Shown: positions 21,518 through 32,257 of the stretch, in pieces
Layout of the letters: every line of letters begins with the position of its first letter
Numbering within the stretch: position 1 is the first letter of the stretch
Assembly: GCA_037953625.1 (NCBI GenBank)
Contig: CM075652.1
Location: 11,180,501 to 11,244,500, forward strand
Source: Crotalaria pallida
Lineage: Eukaryota; Streptophyta; Magnoliopsida; Fabales; Fabaceae
Length of the DNA stretch: 64,000 nucleotides
Reading direction: 5' to 3'
Position numbers and translations under genes: made by a program
Notes under the pieces: model-generated
What the model was told of the DNA's origin: nothing
Seen by the model: the letters and a program-made list of their open reading frames with translations, nothing else
The model's database searches: none

Positions 21518-22779
21518 CTAGCTCCCTCTCCGCGAATCGCGCTGTTCAGGGACCCCGTCGTCGCCACCAAGCCCAATCACCATAGCAGTAGTTCTCACTT
21601 GCACCACCATCACCATTGTCGAAGCTCGCGTTTCTGTTCTCTGCTTGCTGCCCATAATAGCCACTTGTAGTGCTGCTGATTGAAATCGGGTTGGACCGAT
21701 TATAGCATAAATGGGTTCGAATCGAACCGCTGCCTTTGGGTTGCTTCTGTGCTTGCCGTACTGCTTCGGTTGGGGCAACAAACAACCCCCTAGATTGAAT
21801 TGCAACGATGAAGATGACGAAGTGAGTCAAACCGGTTGGACTGGTTTTGCCTTGAACAATTATCAATGATGAATCAGATTTAGGATCATATTTACCTTGT
21901 AAGACTTGATTATCATGTATGCAATAGTTTTGTTTATGTACTTAGCTTGCTCATAAACATCTCATGGTCTCAACATTGAAATGAAAGAAAACCAAAAATA
22001 GAAAGGTATACTCGTTTTTTTTTTCATGTCCATATTTGCAGGGAAAGGTTATTTCTATTTTCCTGATAAAAAGTGAAGTCTTCTTCCATTGATTTGCAGG
22101 GAATGGTTTGGGTCCTTTTTGTGCTTCTCTCTTATGGTTACTTTTGGTATTATATTGTGCACATTTGTATTAGCATGATAGCCGCATAGGGAGTGAAAGG
22201 GCCAATGGGGTATTGTGGCTCTTGATTTGTTATTAGATGTTGCATTTGCTTCATTCTTATTTCTCATATCAGCCTTTTTTGGCCTTTTTTACTCTTCTTG
22301 TTTCTATAACTGATATAAGGGCTAGGGAAACTTGTTGTTATGCTGTAATATTGTTAGGATAGGGTAATATTAATGAAAACTATGCGACATATGGATGAGG
22401 ATACAACACAAACAGTAATGCCACAGGTTTATTTATTAATCAAATATTGTCACTTTAACTCTTTTTAAGTCTTATTATGATGGCTATTAACATTGGATGA
22501 TTAGGTTGATACATGGAATTTGGTAAAGGAAAGTGGCTTATTGAAGCTGAGGCAATCATGGTTATGGATAGTAAAGTATTTCACCAAATTTTTGTTGATT
22601 GTTTTTTAGTAGATACTCGAAGGATCTGCATATGCACAATTCTGTTTTCTCATTTTTTTTCACTATTGTTGAACTGTAGTATGATTTTTTTTTCTTTTTT
22701 GGTTTTTATGTTGTTTTTCTTGTTTTTTAGCGACTTCATCCTAATTGTGATGCTCGTGCACTACAAAGAAAATGCCATT
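21330..22779 (+). other. Gene-like segment, possibly the 5' end of a disrupted plant gene (copy A)
   Basis: GC-richer and pyrimidine-rich sequence with the (TC)n tract looks like a plant promoter or 5' untranslated exon. A small frame at 21711-21869 (52 codons) starts MGSNRTAAFGLLLCLPYC, signal-peptide-like, but no family is recognised. Acceptor-like TTTGCAG sites occur at about 22041 and 22100 and TTTTTTAG at 22730. Short exon-like stretches follow, e.g. one reading RLHPNCDARALQRK that is cut at 22780 by the Tat-2 LTR. I infer a gene or captured gene fragment; product unknown. Confidence 0.35.
21477..21514. repeat. (TC)19 microsatellite (copy A)
   Basis: Uninterrupted TC dinucleotides. Copy B has 18 repeats at 52858-52893, the only length difference noticed between the two copies. 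Confidence 0.95.
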
Positions 22780-23611
22780 TGTTGGGGCCACAACTTCACG
22801 ATTTGGTTAATTGTTTCTACCAAGAATTTATTGTATTTTGCAAGGAAAATAACAGGAATGCAAAATAAAAGAAATGGGTTCGTAGACTTAGTGAAATCAA
22901 GGCCTCATTTTATTGCTTTCATTGAGAGAGAAATACAAGCGAGCAAGAGGGCGTAGCTATCAGGAGATACGGTGAAAGATTATAAGATTCATAGGACGCT
23001 CTCAGTTTTTCCCTCTTAAGACTCTCTGAGATCTCTCTATGGTGATGTCGTTGTAATTCTCTGAGTATAGTGGAATGGTGTTTACTGGTTTCAACTTGTG
23101 TTGGTTCTTGTTGGCCTCTCCTTATCATCAGTGGTGGTCTCTATATAGAAGGCTTATGTCTTGGTCTTCAAGTTTGGCCTTCTCTTTGTCTGTTGGACAC
23201 TGTGATCTTCCCTCCATTGCCTACTGGTCGTTGCTCTCTTCAGTCTTGGTAGGGGAGATGAACAGTACCTTTTTCTTCTTGAGTGAAATGGCATCTTCTT
23301 CCCTGGCATACTACATTTGGCACTTGAGTGAAATGGTATCTTTCCCACTTATGGTATTCTGATTGACATGGTTGGTTGAGCGTTGGGCCCAAGGAGAAGT
23401 GACTTCCCAGGTCCTTGTTTAGCTTCAGAGGGATGGTGTGGTTTGAGGACGCTCTGACCAGAGGACGCTTCCACGTTTTCTGCCATTGTTGGTGTAGGGT
23501 CTTGTCTTGGGTTAAGACAATCCTTATGGGCCATTTGAAGCTTCCCCTTTCCATTTGCTTCCTTATTAACGGTCCTTGGCCCAATAACTATTTATTTTCC
23601 AATCCTAAACA
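22780..23611 (-). mobile_element. 3' LTR of Tat-2, minus strand (copy A)
   Basis: On the minus strand the LTR starts TGTTTAGGATTGG at 23611, right after a polypurine tract ACAAAAAGGGGCTAT, and ends GTGGCCCCAACA at 22780 (832 bp). A TATA-like CTATATAGAG (complement of 23140-23149) lies about two thirds in, followed by AATAAA-type signals in the U5 part. The left boundary rests on the TG...CA rule and the resumption of gene-like sequence; the right one is firmer. The matching 5' LTR lies beyond the window. Confidence 0.68.
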
Positions 23612-23658
23612 ATAGCCCCTTTTTGTATTTGAAATAATCCTATTTTTTCAAATACAAA
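23612..23658 (-). promoter_or_regulatory. Tat-2 polypurine tract and adjacent 13-bp stem-loop (copy A)
   Basis: The minus strand reads ACAAAAAGGGGCTAT up to the LTR start, the expected plus-strand primer. It overlaps a perfect inverted repeat TTTGTATTTGAAA (23622-23634) and TTTCAAATACAAA (23646-23658) with an 11-base loop. Confidence 0.7.
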
Positions 23659-23877
23659 CTTGGTAGCCTGCAAGCCTACTCCTTTCCAGCCCCTTATCGC
23701 GTGAAACGTGGCTATTGCAGTTGGTAACTGTGCCTCCACTCACTTCCAACGTTACTCTTCAAATATGCCTTCACGTTCCCACATCTCTCCACCTCTCATT
23801 TTGAAAGACCTTCCTCCTTTTCTCTCTCTCATAGTAGCCCCTTCTTCTTTCCCTTACCAAAAATCGTTTCCAACTCC

Positions 23878-25950
23878 ATGGCTCGCTCAAGTGCTGTGAC
23901 ATCCTCTGGTGAAGATCTGGAGTCTAATACTTCTGAATATGTTGGTGATGAGGGGACGTCCCCCCAACCCATCTCCATTGCCATCCTAAACAACCTCCCT
24001 CCTTCACGATCTGAGCCCATGGAACAAGGTTATCTGCGCTGGGTAGACGCTCCTCGCCCATCTCCTCCATCTGAAGGTCCACCCAAGTCTGGTAATTTGT
24101 TTCATAAATTCCCTTTGAAGGCTACTGTTGTCTCATAGGAATTTGCCCATCTGAAAACCTCACCTGTAACTGATGTTGACAATAAGACCCTAGGCCCAAC
24201 ACTGATTCGGTCTCGTTTGTTGAGGGCTGAATTTCCCTGGTCAGAAGTTCGATTCCATATGAGGCTCAGTGTGACTGGTGACTGGCCTGAATAGGTTGCC
24301 TCTGTTTTCAAGGATGACCCTTCGTTCGTTGAGGTTCTGGAGAGTACAGGGATTGCTGAAGGCACTAAGATTTCTACCAAACTTAGTGTATGCAAGAGAG
24401 TAACTGATCTTCACATGCTGGTACAACGTTGGTGTTCAACTACTCACACCTTCATTACTGCATGGGGGGAGTTCACTCCGTCTCTGGAAGACGTAATCGT
24501 CCTCATGAAGCTACCCTCTTTTGGTGATTCTGACCTTTCTTTTTCTGACATTGATGAGAAATTTTTTGACATGGCAAGGGAATTGAAGGCTGCCATAGTT
24601 CTGAGTGCTAAGCATTCTCGTGACATCCTATTGCAGAGGAAAGGGTATTCTTCAAAGGGAAGGGGTGCTGGCAGGTCTGCCTCAAAGGGCCAGCATTCAG
24701 GTAAAAAGGTTTCTTTGAAGCATACCTTTGCCAACTGGGTAAGGTATTTTTTGGTGACAGAGCATGTTTTATTGCATTTTGGCTTAGCCGCTATCTTTTT
24801 ACTGACCCGCCGTGGGAATCCGTGAGTCCTTTCGTGTTCGTCTTTGCTAGCATGCTGTCGCAAGGGGTCCATCTTCCGTTGTCATCATTATATCTTGGTG
24901 GCTTATATGCAAGGTTAGACCAGATTGCAGAGCAATTGAGCAATTCCTATGGGCGCTTTCCCATAAACTGTTACTTGGACTTGACCTTCCTTCAACATTT
25001 TATGTTCGAACACTTCCCAAAATTTGGTCCGGAGGGGCCCAAACTCAAGGACGTTGGTGAGAAGGATGATGCTGAGGGCGCTGCTAAGGGCGCTGAGGTT
25101 GCTGTTAGTGAAGAAGCTGATGCTGACCCTCTCAAAATTCGGTCGTGGCATTGGTCCCAGCGCCAACCGAGGTGTCCTTTGGTCCATGTGATTGATGATG
25201 AGGGAAGCTTCTCGTTTCGTCCTTATGCTAAGCCACTGTTTCCTTCTGGGGAGCAACTTCATGACCTTTATACCAATGACAGGTTCCTCTTTGCATCCAG
25301 GAATGATGCCTCAAAGAAATCAGAAGGCATTACTGATCTTTGGAACTTGATTCTTACTCCACGTCGTCTGCCTGGATTCGTCTCTACTGATAACAAAAGT
25401 GCACATGGGGGAGCCTTATGGTCGTATGCTTATAGACCAGATAGGGTTGTTCGTCAATTCGGTTGGGATCTGCCCCCCTGCGGCATCCATGTTGCTCCCA
25501 TAGGGGTGGAAGCAGCTCTTCAGTCAGTGCTTTTTCGAACTTCTAAGGATTCGGATTCGGAAGACTCTTTCCCTTTCTACATTTCTCTCCCTCTTACTAG
25601 CGGTGTCCTTCAAAGCTGGTTGGACTCTCACCAGGGTGTACTACAGCGTCTTTGTAGCTTTGAGGCGACCCCTAATCTCATCACTCCTTCAGCTGTGCCC
25701 ATCTCCTTTATGGACCCTTATTATGCTACTCCCTTGAAGAAAGGTACTCTTTGTTTTTACAAATGCTATTTTTTATTTTATTTTATTTTTATACTCAGAT
25801 ATAGCGTGTTGCTTACTTTCAGGTGCAACTGGCTCTGCTCTTCAGACTCGCAAAAGGAAAACTCTGGCATCTTCCCCTTCCGCATCCACTGCTTCGAAAA
25901 AAGGTAAGCAGAAGGCTTCTGCCTCTGGTCCCCCAATCCCAAAGGCCTCT
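23878..25950 (+). pseudogene. Plant mobile domain protein gene, antisense in Tat-2, truncated (copy A)
   Basis: Same gene as 55257-58967 but cut at the duplication junction. It begins MARSSAVTSSGEDLESN, carries in-frame TAG codons at 24136-24138 and 24292-24294, and shows the plant mobile domain signature LVQRWCSTTHTF..WGEFTPSLEDV at about 24418-24495. A frameshift near 24772 precedes FWLSRYLFTDPPWE. The frame then runs to the intron at 25744-25822 and into the Ser/Lys-rich part before the copia LTR replaces it at 25951. The 3' exons are missing, so this copy cannot encode the coiled-coil end. Confidence 0.82.
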
Positions 25951-25954
25951 TTTA
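25945..25954. other. Duplication junction with TCT microhomology
   Basis: Copy B continues after GGCCTCT (57323-57329) into GTTGCT of the plant mobile domain gene. Copy A instead continues after the same GGCCTCT into TTTACTTTCC, which matches the interior of the Sirevirus LTR at 12248 onward. The bases TCT at 25948-25950 match both parents (LTR has TCT at 12245-12247). The joint therefore has 3 bp of microhomology and no target-site signature, which fits end joining or template switching better than transposition. Confidence 0.85.
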
Positions 25955-26144
25955 CTTTCCGCATATTTACTTTATTTACGTTTCCGCACTACTCGATTAT
26001 ATTTTCTATCGTTTTTGCGATCCATAACAATCGTTTAATCTCTCCATCTCAAAACAATTTTTTTTTTTAATTTGGTACGAATTTTTCAATACATAATAAA
26101 ACTCGATTCACCCCCCCTCTCGAGATTTTGAGGCCAAAACCAAT
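25951..26144 (+). mobile_element. Sirevirus copia 5' LTR remnant
   Basis: These bases match the 3' LTR end at 12248-12440, with about four substitutions and a T-run length change. The remnant ends CCAAAACCAATA where the 3' LTR has CCAAAACCAACA. Everything upstream in the LTR was replaced by the duplication junction, so the LTR lacks U3 and promoter here. Confidence 0.9.
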
Positions 26145-26146
26145 AA

Positions 26147-26159
26147 TTGGCATCAGAGC
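26147..26159 (+). promoter_or_regulatory. Copia primer-binding site
   Basis: TTGGCATCAGAGC two bases after the LTR end matches the usual plant copia site TGGTATCAGAGC, complementary to the 3' end of initiator methionine tRNA, with one T-to-C difference. Confidence 0.85.
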
Positions 26160-26195
26160 TAGTCTCTTGTGTTAAGACTTAACTGTCTCAAGAGT

Positions 26196-27602
26196 ATGGC
26201 TTCAAACTCTCTGTTTGGAGGTGAAGGGAGTTCTATTAACCGTCCTCCCATGTTTGATGGGGTAGGGTACGCGTATTGGAAAGCCCGTATGAAAATTTTT
26301 ATTCAAGGAGTAGGATTAAAAGTTTGGGATGCCGTCGTTAATGGTCCCTATGTTCCTACCTATGTGGTTAATGGTAACACCGTCGAAAAGCCTATGGCTG
26401 AGTGGACGGAGGAGGAGGAACGTAGAGTCCAATACGACTTGAAAGCGAAAAATATTATAACATCTGCTTTGAGCTATGATGAGTTTTTCAGGATTTCTAC
26501 ATGCGAGACAGCACAACAAATGTGGGATACTCTGGAAGTCACGCATGAAGGAACAACGGAAGTGAAAAGATCAAGAATCAACGCGCTGACTGGTGAATAT
26601 GAGTTATTCAAAATGAAGGATGGAGAATCAATTCAAGAGATCCAAAAACGCTTCACAATGATAGTAAATCAACTAACAACATTGGGGAAGAAATTCACCA
26701 ATGAGGATCTCATCAACAAAGTTCTAAGATGTTTGGGAAGAGATTGGCAACCTAAAGTGACGAAAATCGCTGAATCAAGAAATCTCTCAACAATGACGCT
26801 GGCAACTCTGTTTGGAAAATTACAAGAACATGAAAGTGAACTGAAGAGGTTGGCTCAGCATGAAGAAGAAAACAAGAAAGTCAAAAGCTTGGCATTCAAA
26901 GCTGAAGCACCTGCACCAGATAGTGACTCAGACAAAGAACTGATCAATGATGAACACATGGGTCTATTGGTGAAGAAGTTCGGGAAATTTCTGAGGAAGA
27001 AGAATTTCAATCGAAGAGACAACAATAAAAGTGGAGGCTCAACCATCACATGTCATGAGTGTGGCAAGCCTGGTCACATTCGAGCAGATTGCTATCAATT
27101 GAAGAAGAAAGAGAATTCAGAAAAGGGCACCTCAAGTTCAAAGAAGGGAAAGCAAGCATACTTGGCGTGGCTGGACAACGATAGAAGTTCGGATGAGGAT
27201 TCAGACGAACAAGAGGAGACCGCCAACCTGTGCTTGATGGCTCACGACAATGAGGTAAACACTGAACTCAATTTTTCTTATGATGAATTACAAGAAGCAT
27301 TTGAAGAGTTACATGAGGAATCGATGAGGTTATCCTTATTAGTTTCTCTAGAAAAGAAAAATTCAGCTTCGATTTTAGAAAAGAATAAAGAGCTTACAAA
27401 AGAAAATGATTTTTTGAAAAATAAAAATAAGGAGCTGAATTTGACCTTGAAAAACTCTTCAAACACTTCGAGTAATGACATTAAAATTAAAGCTAGTTCT
27501 TCTTCTTGTAAATTCTGCAAGGATCTGGTTAAAGAAATTGAAGATTTAAAAGAAACCCTTGCTAAATTTACAAAAGGTAGAAATACTTTAAATTTAATGT
27601 GA
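26196..27602 (+). pseudogene. Sirevirus copia gag (main part)
   Basis: Gag forms the particle and binds element RNA. The start at 26196 (MASNSLFGGEGSS) is preferred over the in-frame ATG at 26169 because copia gags begin this way just before the RPPMFDG..YAYWKARM motif. The UBN2-type gag domain spans about residues 15-210 (MWDTLEVTHEGT, INALTGEYELFKM, LINKVLRCLGRDWQPKV). A CX2CX4HX4C zinc knuckle, CHECGKPGHIRADC, lies near residue 287. The tail is acidic then Lys/Glu/Asn-rich with coiled-coil character. TGA at 27600-27602 interrupts it: the same frame continues with family-like sequence. The element's own 3' half is beyond Tat-1. Confidence 0.92.
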
Positions 27603-27884
27603 GGTAGGCAAAAATGTTTCTTTAATAGAGCGGGTTTAGGATATCAACCCGGTAGGCATCAAAAGAAACTAAGTACCATTTTTGTCCCTGCCAGTAATCA
27701 TAAGAAACCTCTTATTATATGTCATATTTGTGGTAAAAAGGGCCATGGTGCACATGAATGCATACACCGAAAAGTGAAGTTCGTTAAACCGAACAATGAA
27801 GCTAGAAGGTGGCATGACTTAAACTATGGCTATACTAACACTAAAGGACCCAAAAAGATATGGGTACCTAAAAAGAAACCTTGA
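27603..27884 (+). pseudogene. Copia gag C-terminal end with second zinc knuckle
   Basis: In frame with gag after TGA 27600-27602. It reads CFFNRAGLGYQPGRHQKK, then a second CX2CX4HX4C knuckle CHICGKKGHGAHEC, and finally KKIWVPKKKP before another TGA at 27882-27884. Two knuckles in gag fit Sirevirus organisation. The next recognisable segment, protease, is in another frame, so a frameshift is also present. Confidence 0.8.
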
Positions 27885-27899
27885 ATTTTTGCTTGTAGG

Positions 27900-28128
27900 T
27901 TACTCCGGAAGGAAGAAAGTCTTGGTGGTACTTGGACAGCGGATGCTCAAAACATATGACTGGAGATAAATCCAAATTTTCGCATCTCGTGCCTAAGGAC
28001 CAAGGACATGTGACCTTCGGAGATAACAACCAAGGAAAGATCATCGGAATCGGTAAAATTGGTACACCTCCTAACCCTTGCATTGAAAATGTTTTACATG
28101 TTGAAGGCCTAAAGCACAATTTGCTAAG
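27900..28128 (+). pseudogene. Copia protease / pre-integrase part, interrupted by Tat-1
   Basis: Aspartic protease of copia pol: WWYLDSGCSKHMTGD contains the catalytic D-S-G. The following VTFGDNNQGKIIGIGKIG and NVLHVEGLKHNLLS are the usual continuation. The frame stops at 28128 because Tat-1 is inserted after CTAAG (28124-28128); the rest of this protein restarts at 35447 in copy B. Confidence 0.9.
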
Positions 28129-28708
28129 TGTAGTGGACCTGTAGTAAACCGAGCGAATAACCGACCGTATCCTCATTACTCTAGTTAATATAACACTGAA
28201 GCAGGGCTTTCGGTCGGAAACATACACCGAGTAAACTGGGAACCTAACGAGAAGTTACATGCCAATGAGATTAACCCCGAGCACAGGATTCTCATCCTTA
28301 TCCTTATCACTAACAGTCTCATCGCGCTTAACTGCTTCCCCTGGATTCCCACGACTCTTGGAAAGATAAAAACCGTATTGGATGAAGTCTATCGCTTACA
28401 GGATTAACGGATATGATCTTATCATATCCTCTACGAATCCTATTTGAGTTCTTCCTCTTCAGAAGCCTTATCAGAACGGCCCATGGCATACAGGCAATCC
28501 CCTATAAGAACCACCATGCTATAGGGGCTAAGGTACGTCTTCTCATCCCTAAGTTGACACCAGCACACACGTTGTTGACTAGGGAGAACCTGATTATCCC
28601 AACTGGATATTCAGAAATCCTATAAAGTCCTACATTAATATCTTGATTGAGATCATTCTTCAAGGCTCTTCCATAGCTTTAAGGTTGATCTTGGTTAAGG
28701 ACACGACA
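28129..28708 (+). mobile_element. Tat-1 5' LTR (complete, 580 bp)
   Basis: Bounded by TGTAGTGGACC and ACACGACA, immediately after the target duplication CTAAG (28124-28128), whose partner is at 35447-35451 after the truncated 3' LTR. Bases 28491-28708 match that 3' LTR with one difference (28505). The insertion point lies inside copia pol, between its protease and integrase. Confidence 0.93.
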
Positions 28709-28727
28709 TTGGCGCCGTCTGTGGGGA
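28709..28727 (+). promoter_or_regulatory. Tat-1 primer-binding site
   Basis: TTGGCGCCGTCTGTGGGG directly after the LTR is a standard primer-binding sequence of plant Ty3/gypsy elements. The tRNA used was not assigned. Confidence 0.8.
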
Positions 28728-28756
28728 TTGAATAACAAATCATTCCCACCACCACC

Positions 28757-30127
28757 ATGGTCACCACCAGAAGTCAAGTTGGTGACCTCCGTGAACACAT
28801 CGCTCGCACCCGCGGCAGGCCCAGAAACGCTAATAATAATGAACCGCAGCCCCACTCAGCAGGCGATCTGCGTGACGTCCTCAACCACAATCGTGGGAAT
28901 AATGGGGAACCACCACAAAGGTCTCAATCTGGGCCAGGGAGTAACCCCCAGCCTCCAAACCATTCACAAAGCCAACCGCCACATAACCAAAGTCAGAATC
29001 ATAGCGGTGGTCATGCTCTACACCCCCAAACGCCACTATCCTCCCATCCAAGGGCTGGGAGCAATCCCCAACCCCTTCGGGTATTACGTGCCATGCCACC
29101 TCCACCACCACCGCCACCTACACCACCACCTTCTACCCATGGTGACTCCAGTAGTACAGCTCCTACTACACGAAATACTTCTAGAACCACCGGAACCCGA
29201 GTACACCATGGGCGAAACACCCAACGCACTCACCTTAACCCACACAACCCCGATCATATAAGTACAACTCGTAGAACCAGACTAAATCCAAGTAGATCTG
29301 CCCCAGGACATTCTCGTCATAGCCATTCCATTAGCAGATCATATGCAACTACAGCTTCCGCCAGAGCGAGGGAAATAGAGATGATTAATATTCTTAATAG
29401 GCAAACCACGTTAATCGGGCAACAAGGACGTGCTATTGCCGACCTTCAACAACAGGCTATGGCAAGGATCGCTCAAAACCAACCAACCATGGACCCCCAA
29501 CCAACACCAATAATTCAGCTTCCGCCACCGAGTTCCCATGTTAACCCTACCACAAATGAAGACCAGAGTGATTTTCACCCTGGTCATCCTTTCACCCCAC
29601 ATATCATGGCGTTTCAAACCCCTCAAGGCTATTTGGGCCCTCCTAATGTCCCACATTATAACGGCCTAACCGACCCGGTGGACCATATTGTCTCTTTCGA
29701 AGGGGCAATGAACTATTATAGCGGAGGGGATGAAATGAAGTGCTGGGCCTTTTCCATGACCCTCGAACCATCAGTATTACGCTGGTACTCATCTCTCCCT
29801 CGGAATTCTGTTAATTCATGGGAGGAGATGAAAAGAGTATTTTTAAATAGATACACGACTAGTTGTATTCAGCCTAGGTCGGACCACACTTTAGCAGCGG
29901 TAACCCAAAAGCAAGATGAATCCTTAAAAGATTACCTTTCGCGGTTCCATACAGAGGCAAGTTCAGTCCCTCACTTGGCACCTGGTGTGGCAGTATTACT
30001 GTTCACTCAAGGTCTACAACCCGAAGATTTTAAAAAATCCCTGATTGGCAAACCTCCGAAGGATATGGCCGAGCTAAGGCAACGATCGAATAAATTCATC
30101 AATCTGGAAGAATTCCACAAAGGGTAG
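28757..30127 (+). pseudogene. Tat-1 gag
   Basis: Capsid/nucleic-acid-binding polyprotein. The ATG at 28757 is the first after the primer-binding site and opens MVTTRSQVGDLREHIA. Residues 1-200 are Asn/Pro/Ser/Arg-rich and disordered-looking. A retrotransposon gag domain follows at about 290-450: VPHYNGLTDPVDHIVSFE, CWAFSMTLEPSVLRWYSSL, WEEMKRVFLNRY and DYLSRFHTEAS. TAG at 30125-30127 interrupts the frame just after EEFHKG; the identical frame continues with gag-like sequence, so one base change separates gag from pol here. Confidence 0.92.
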
Positions 30128-32257
30128 AAAATAAGAGAGGAAAGGCAGCGTGCCGACCCACATGGTCAAAATAAGCAAAAACGTGATGAACGTTTTGGTG
30201 GCAGACAGGAAAGGAACGATCGAGATCGACGATTTCCTCCCCGGAATAAGTTTCAGGATTACACGCCTCTTACTGTTCCGAGGAGTCAGATTTTAAGAGA
30301 AACTATGCAAACCGACTTACGCTCAGCTCAAAGACCTCCGTCTTTGAGAAAAGGCGCACAGCGTGATTGGTCGAAATATTGTGACTTCCACAGAGGTTAT
30401 GGCCACACTACTGACGAATGCATATGGCTACGTGATTTGATTGAGGAAATGATCAGAGATGGCAAGCTACAGCAGTACATCAGGGACGCAGCCGGCCGAA
30501 GGAACAGGAACAGATCTCAATCTCCAGTAAAACCTAAACGCCAGAGAAGCAGGTCGCCAGACGATCAGAATAGCGGGAAACAGAGAACCGACCCTACCCC
30601 GGTTCCCGAGTCCAACACCAATAAAAATGATTTCCTGGTTAACACTATTGCGGGAGGTTTTGCCGGAGGAGGGGAGAAGAAAGCCGATAGGAAAAAATAC
30701 ATCAACCAGATCTTGGCAGTCAGTCAAAAACCGATCGCCAAGAGATCAACAAAAAACATTCCCATTATTTTTGACGACGAGGATTTGGATGGAATACTCC
30801 CAGGCCATAATGATCCCATGGTAATAACTGCTCTGATCGGAAATTATGAGGTAAAACGGGTTTTTATTGATCAAGGTAGTTCGGCGGATATAATGTTTTT
30901 CCCTTTGTTCAAAGCTTTGAGACTCAGGGAATGTAATCTCACTCCCTTTGAAGGTGAACTGATCGGTTTTACTGGAGAAACTGTTGAGCCAAAAGGTTAC
31001 ATTCAGCTCCCTGTAACCCTTGGACAACAGCCTTCAGCTAGGACCGAGATTGTGAAGTTTTTGGTGGTGGATTGTCCGGCAGCCTACAATGCAATTCTTG
31101 GAAGAACTTCTCTGCAGGCTTTTGGAGCGGTTGTGTCAACAGTTCATTTGGCCATGAAGTTCGTCGGAACTGATGACAGAGTAGTAACGGTGAAGGCCGA
31201 ACAGGACGCAGCAAGAAAATGTTATAATGCTAGCCTAGGAAAAGTGAAGAGCAAGGATCCGAACAATCTGGAAAGAGTTTCTTTGGGTAAGGGAAATGTG
31301 AACTTGGCGGATTTGGATATGCGGGACCAATCCGACAGAAATAGACCGACCCCAAAGGGACAGTGGGAGTTCTTGACGCTATCTGACGATCCTCTCAGAC
31401 AAGTGAAAATTGGTGCTGATTTGCCCACGGGCGTTAAAGAAGAATTGGTCGCTCTATTAATTGCAAATAAGGATTTGTTCGCTTGGACGTCAGCTGATAT
31501 GCCTGGAATTGACCCCAATTTTATTTGTCATAAGTTGAGCATCGTACCAGGGTCGAAACCAGTGGCGCAACGCAAAAGGAAAGTTAGCGCGGAAAAAGCC
31601 ATGGCAATAGAAGAAAAGGTTGCTGAACTACTCCGAGCAGGCTTCATTCGGGAAATTGACTACACAGATTGGTTGGCAAACACCGTCTTAGTCAAAAAAC
31701 CCAATGGAAAATGGAGAATGTGTGTTGATTACACAGACTTGAACAAAGTCTGTCCTAAAGATCAATACCCACTCCCTGTTATTGACAAACTCGTCGACAG
31801 TTCAGCTGGATACAAACTCTTATCGTTTATGGATGCTTACTCTGGTTACAACCAGATTCCAATGTTCCCAGCCGACCAGGACAAAACTGCATTTATCACT
31901 GACAGGGCCACTTACTGTTACAACGTTATGCCATTTGGGTTGAAGAATGCGGGAGCTACTTATCAAAGGATGATGAACAAAATTTTTCAGGGTATGATCG
32001 GTTCAAATATGGAGGTATACATAGATGACATCATCGCCAAAAGTAGACAACAAGAGAATCATGCCAAGGACCTCACAGAAATACTCGGTCGGGTAAGGAA
32101 ATATTCCATGAGGTTGAATCCCGAGAAGTGTGTATTTGGGGTTCCGGCCGGTTCTTTTCTCGGATTTATGTTAACCGAGAGAGGAATTGAGGCTAATCCT
32201 GATAAATGTAAAGAAATCCTTGATATGAGGAGCCCAACAAATTTGAAAGAAGTTTAG
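30128..32257 (+). pseudogene. Tat-1 gag end, protease and reverse transcriptase (copy B)
   Basis: Open in the gag frame from the TAG at 30125 to TAG 32255-32257. It begins with the basic gag tail and a zinc-finger-like KYCDFHRGYGHTTDEC. The aspartic protease active site reads FIDQGSSADIM at about base 30870, with AILGRTSLQAFGA further on. RT follows: WRMCVDYTDLNK, FMDAYSGYNQI, MPFGLKNAGATYQ and YIDDIIAKS (about 32033). Only two stops interrupt gag-pol from 28757 to 33601, so decay is slight. From 31382 it is the partner of the window's first bases. Confidence 0.93.

Larger units (their letters stand above)
1..25950. repeat. 31.4-kb tandem duplication, copy A (3' 26 kb visible)
   Basis: This stretch recurs almost base for base at 31382-57329. 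The offset is 31381 up to the (TC)n run near 21480 and 31379 after it. I found substitutions at 1410, 1752, 10522 and 11518 and one 2-bp length change; every other coding and non-coding landmark compared is identical, including shared nonsense mutations. Copy A begins before the window and ends at 25950, where it breaks inside an antisense plant-mobile-domain gene and is fused to a copia LTR. A recent unequal exchange or template switch is inferred; a false duplication in the assembly is the alternative. Confidence 0.95.

Noticed and set aside
21256..21866. Minus-strand Arg/Glu-rich frames over the (TC)n tract
   Set aside because: Composition follows the microsatellite; one frame changes length between copies because of the 2-bp difference, unlike a real gene.
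28728..29261. Overlapping 177-codon plus-strand frame in Tat-1 gag
   Set aside because: It lies out of frame over the Pro/Ser-rich gag N-terminus; the gag frame itself has the family domain.
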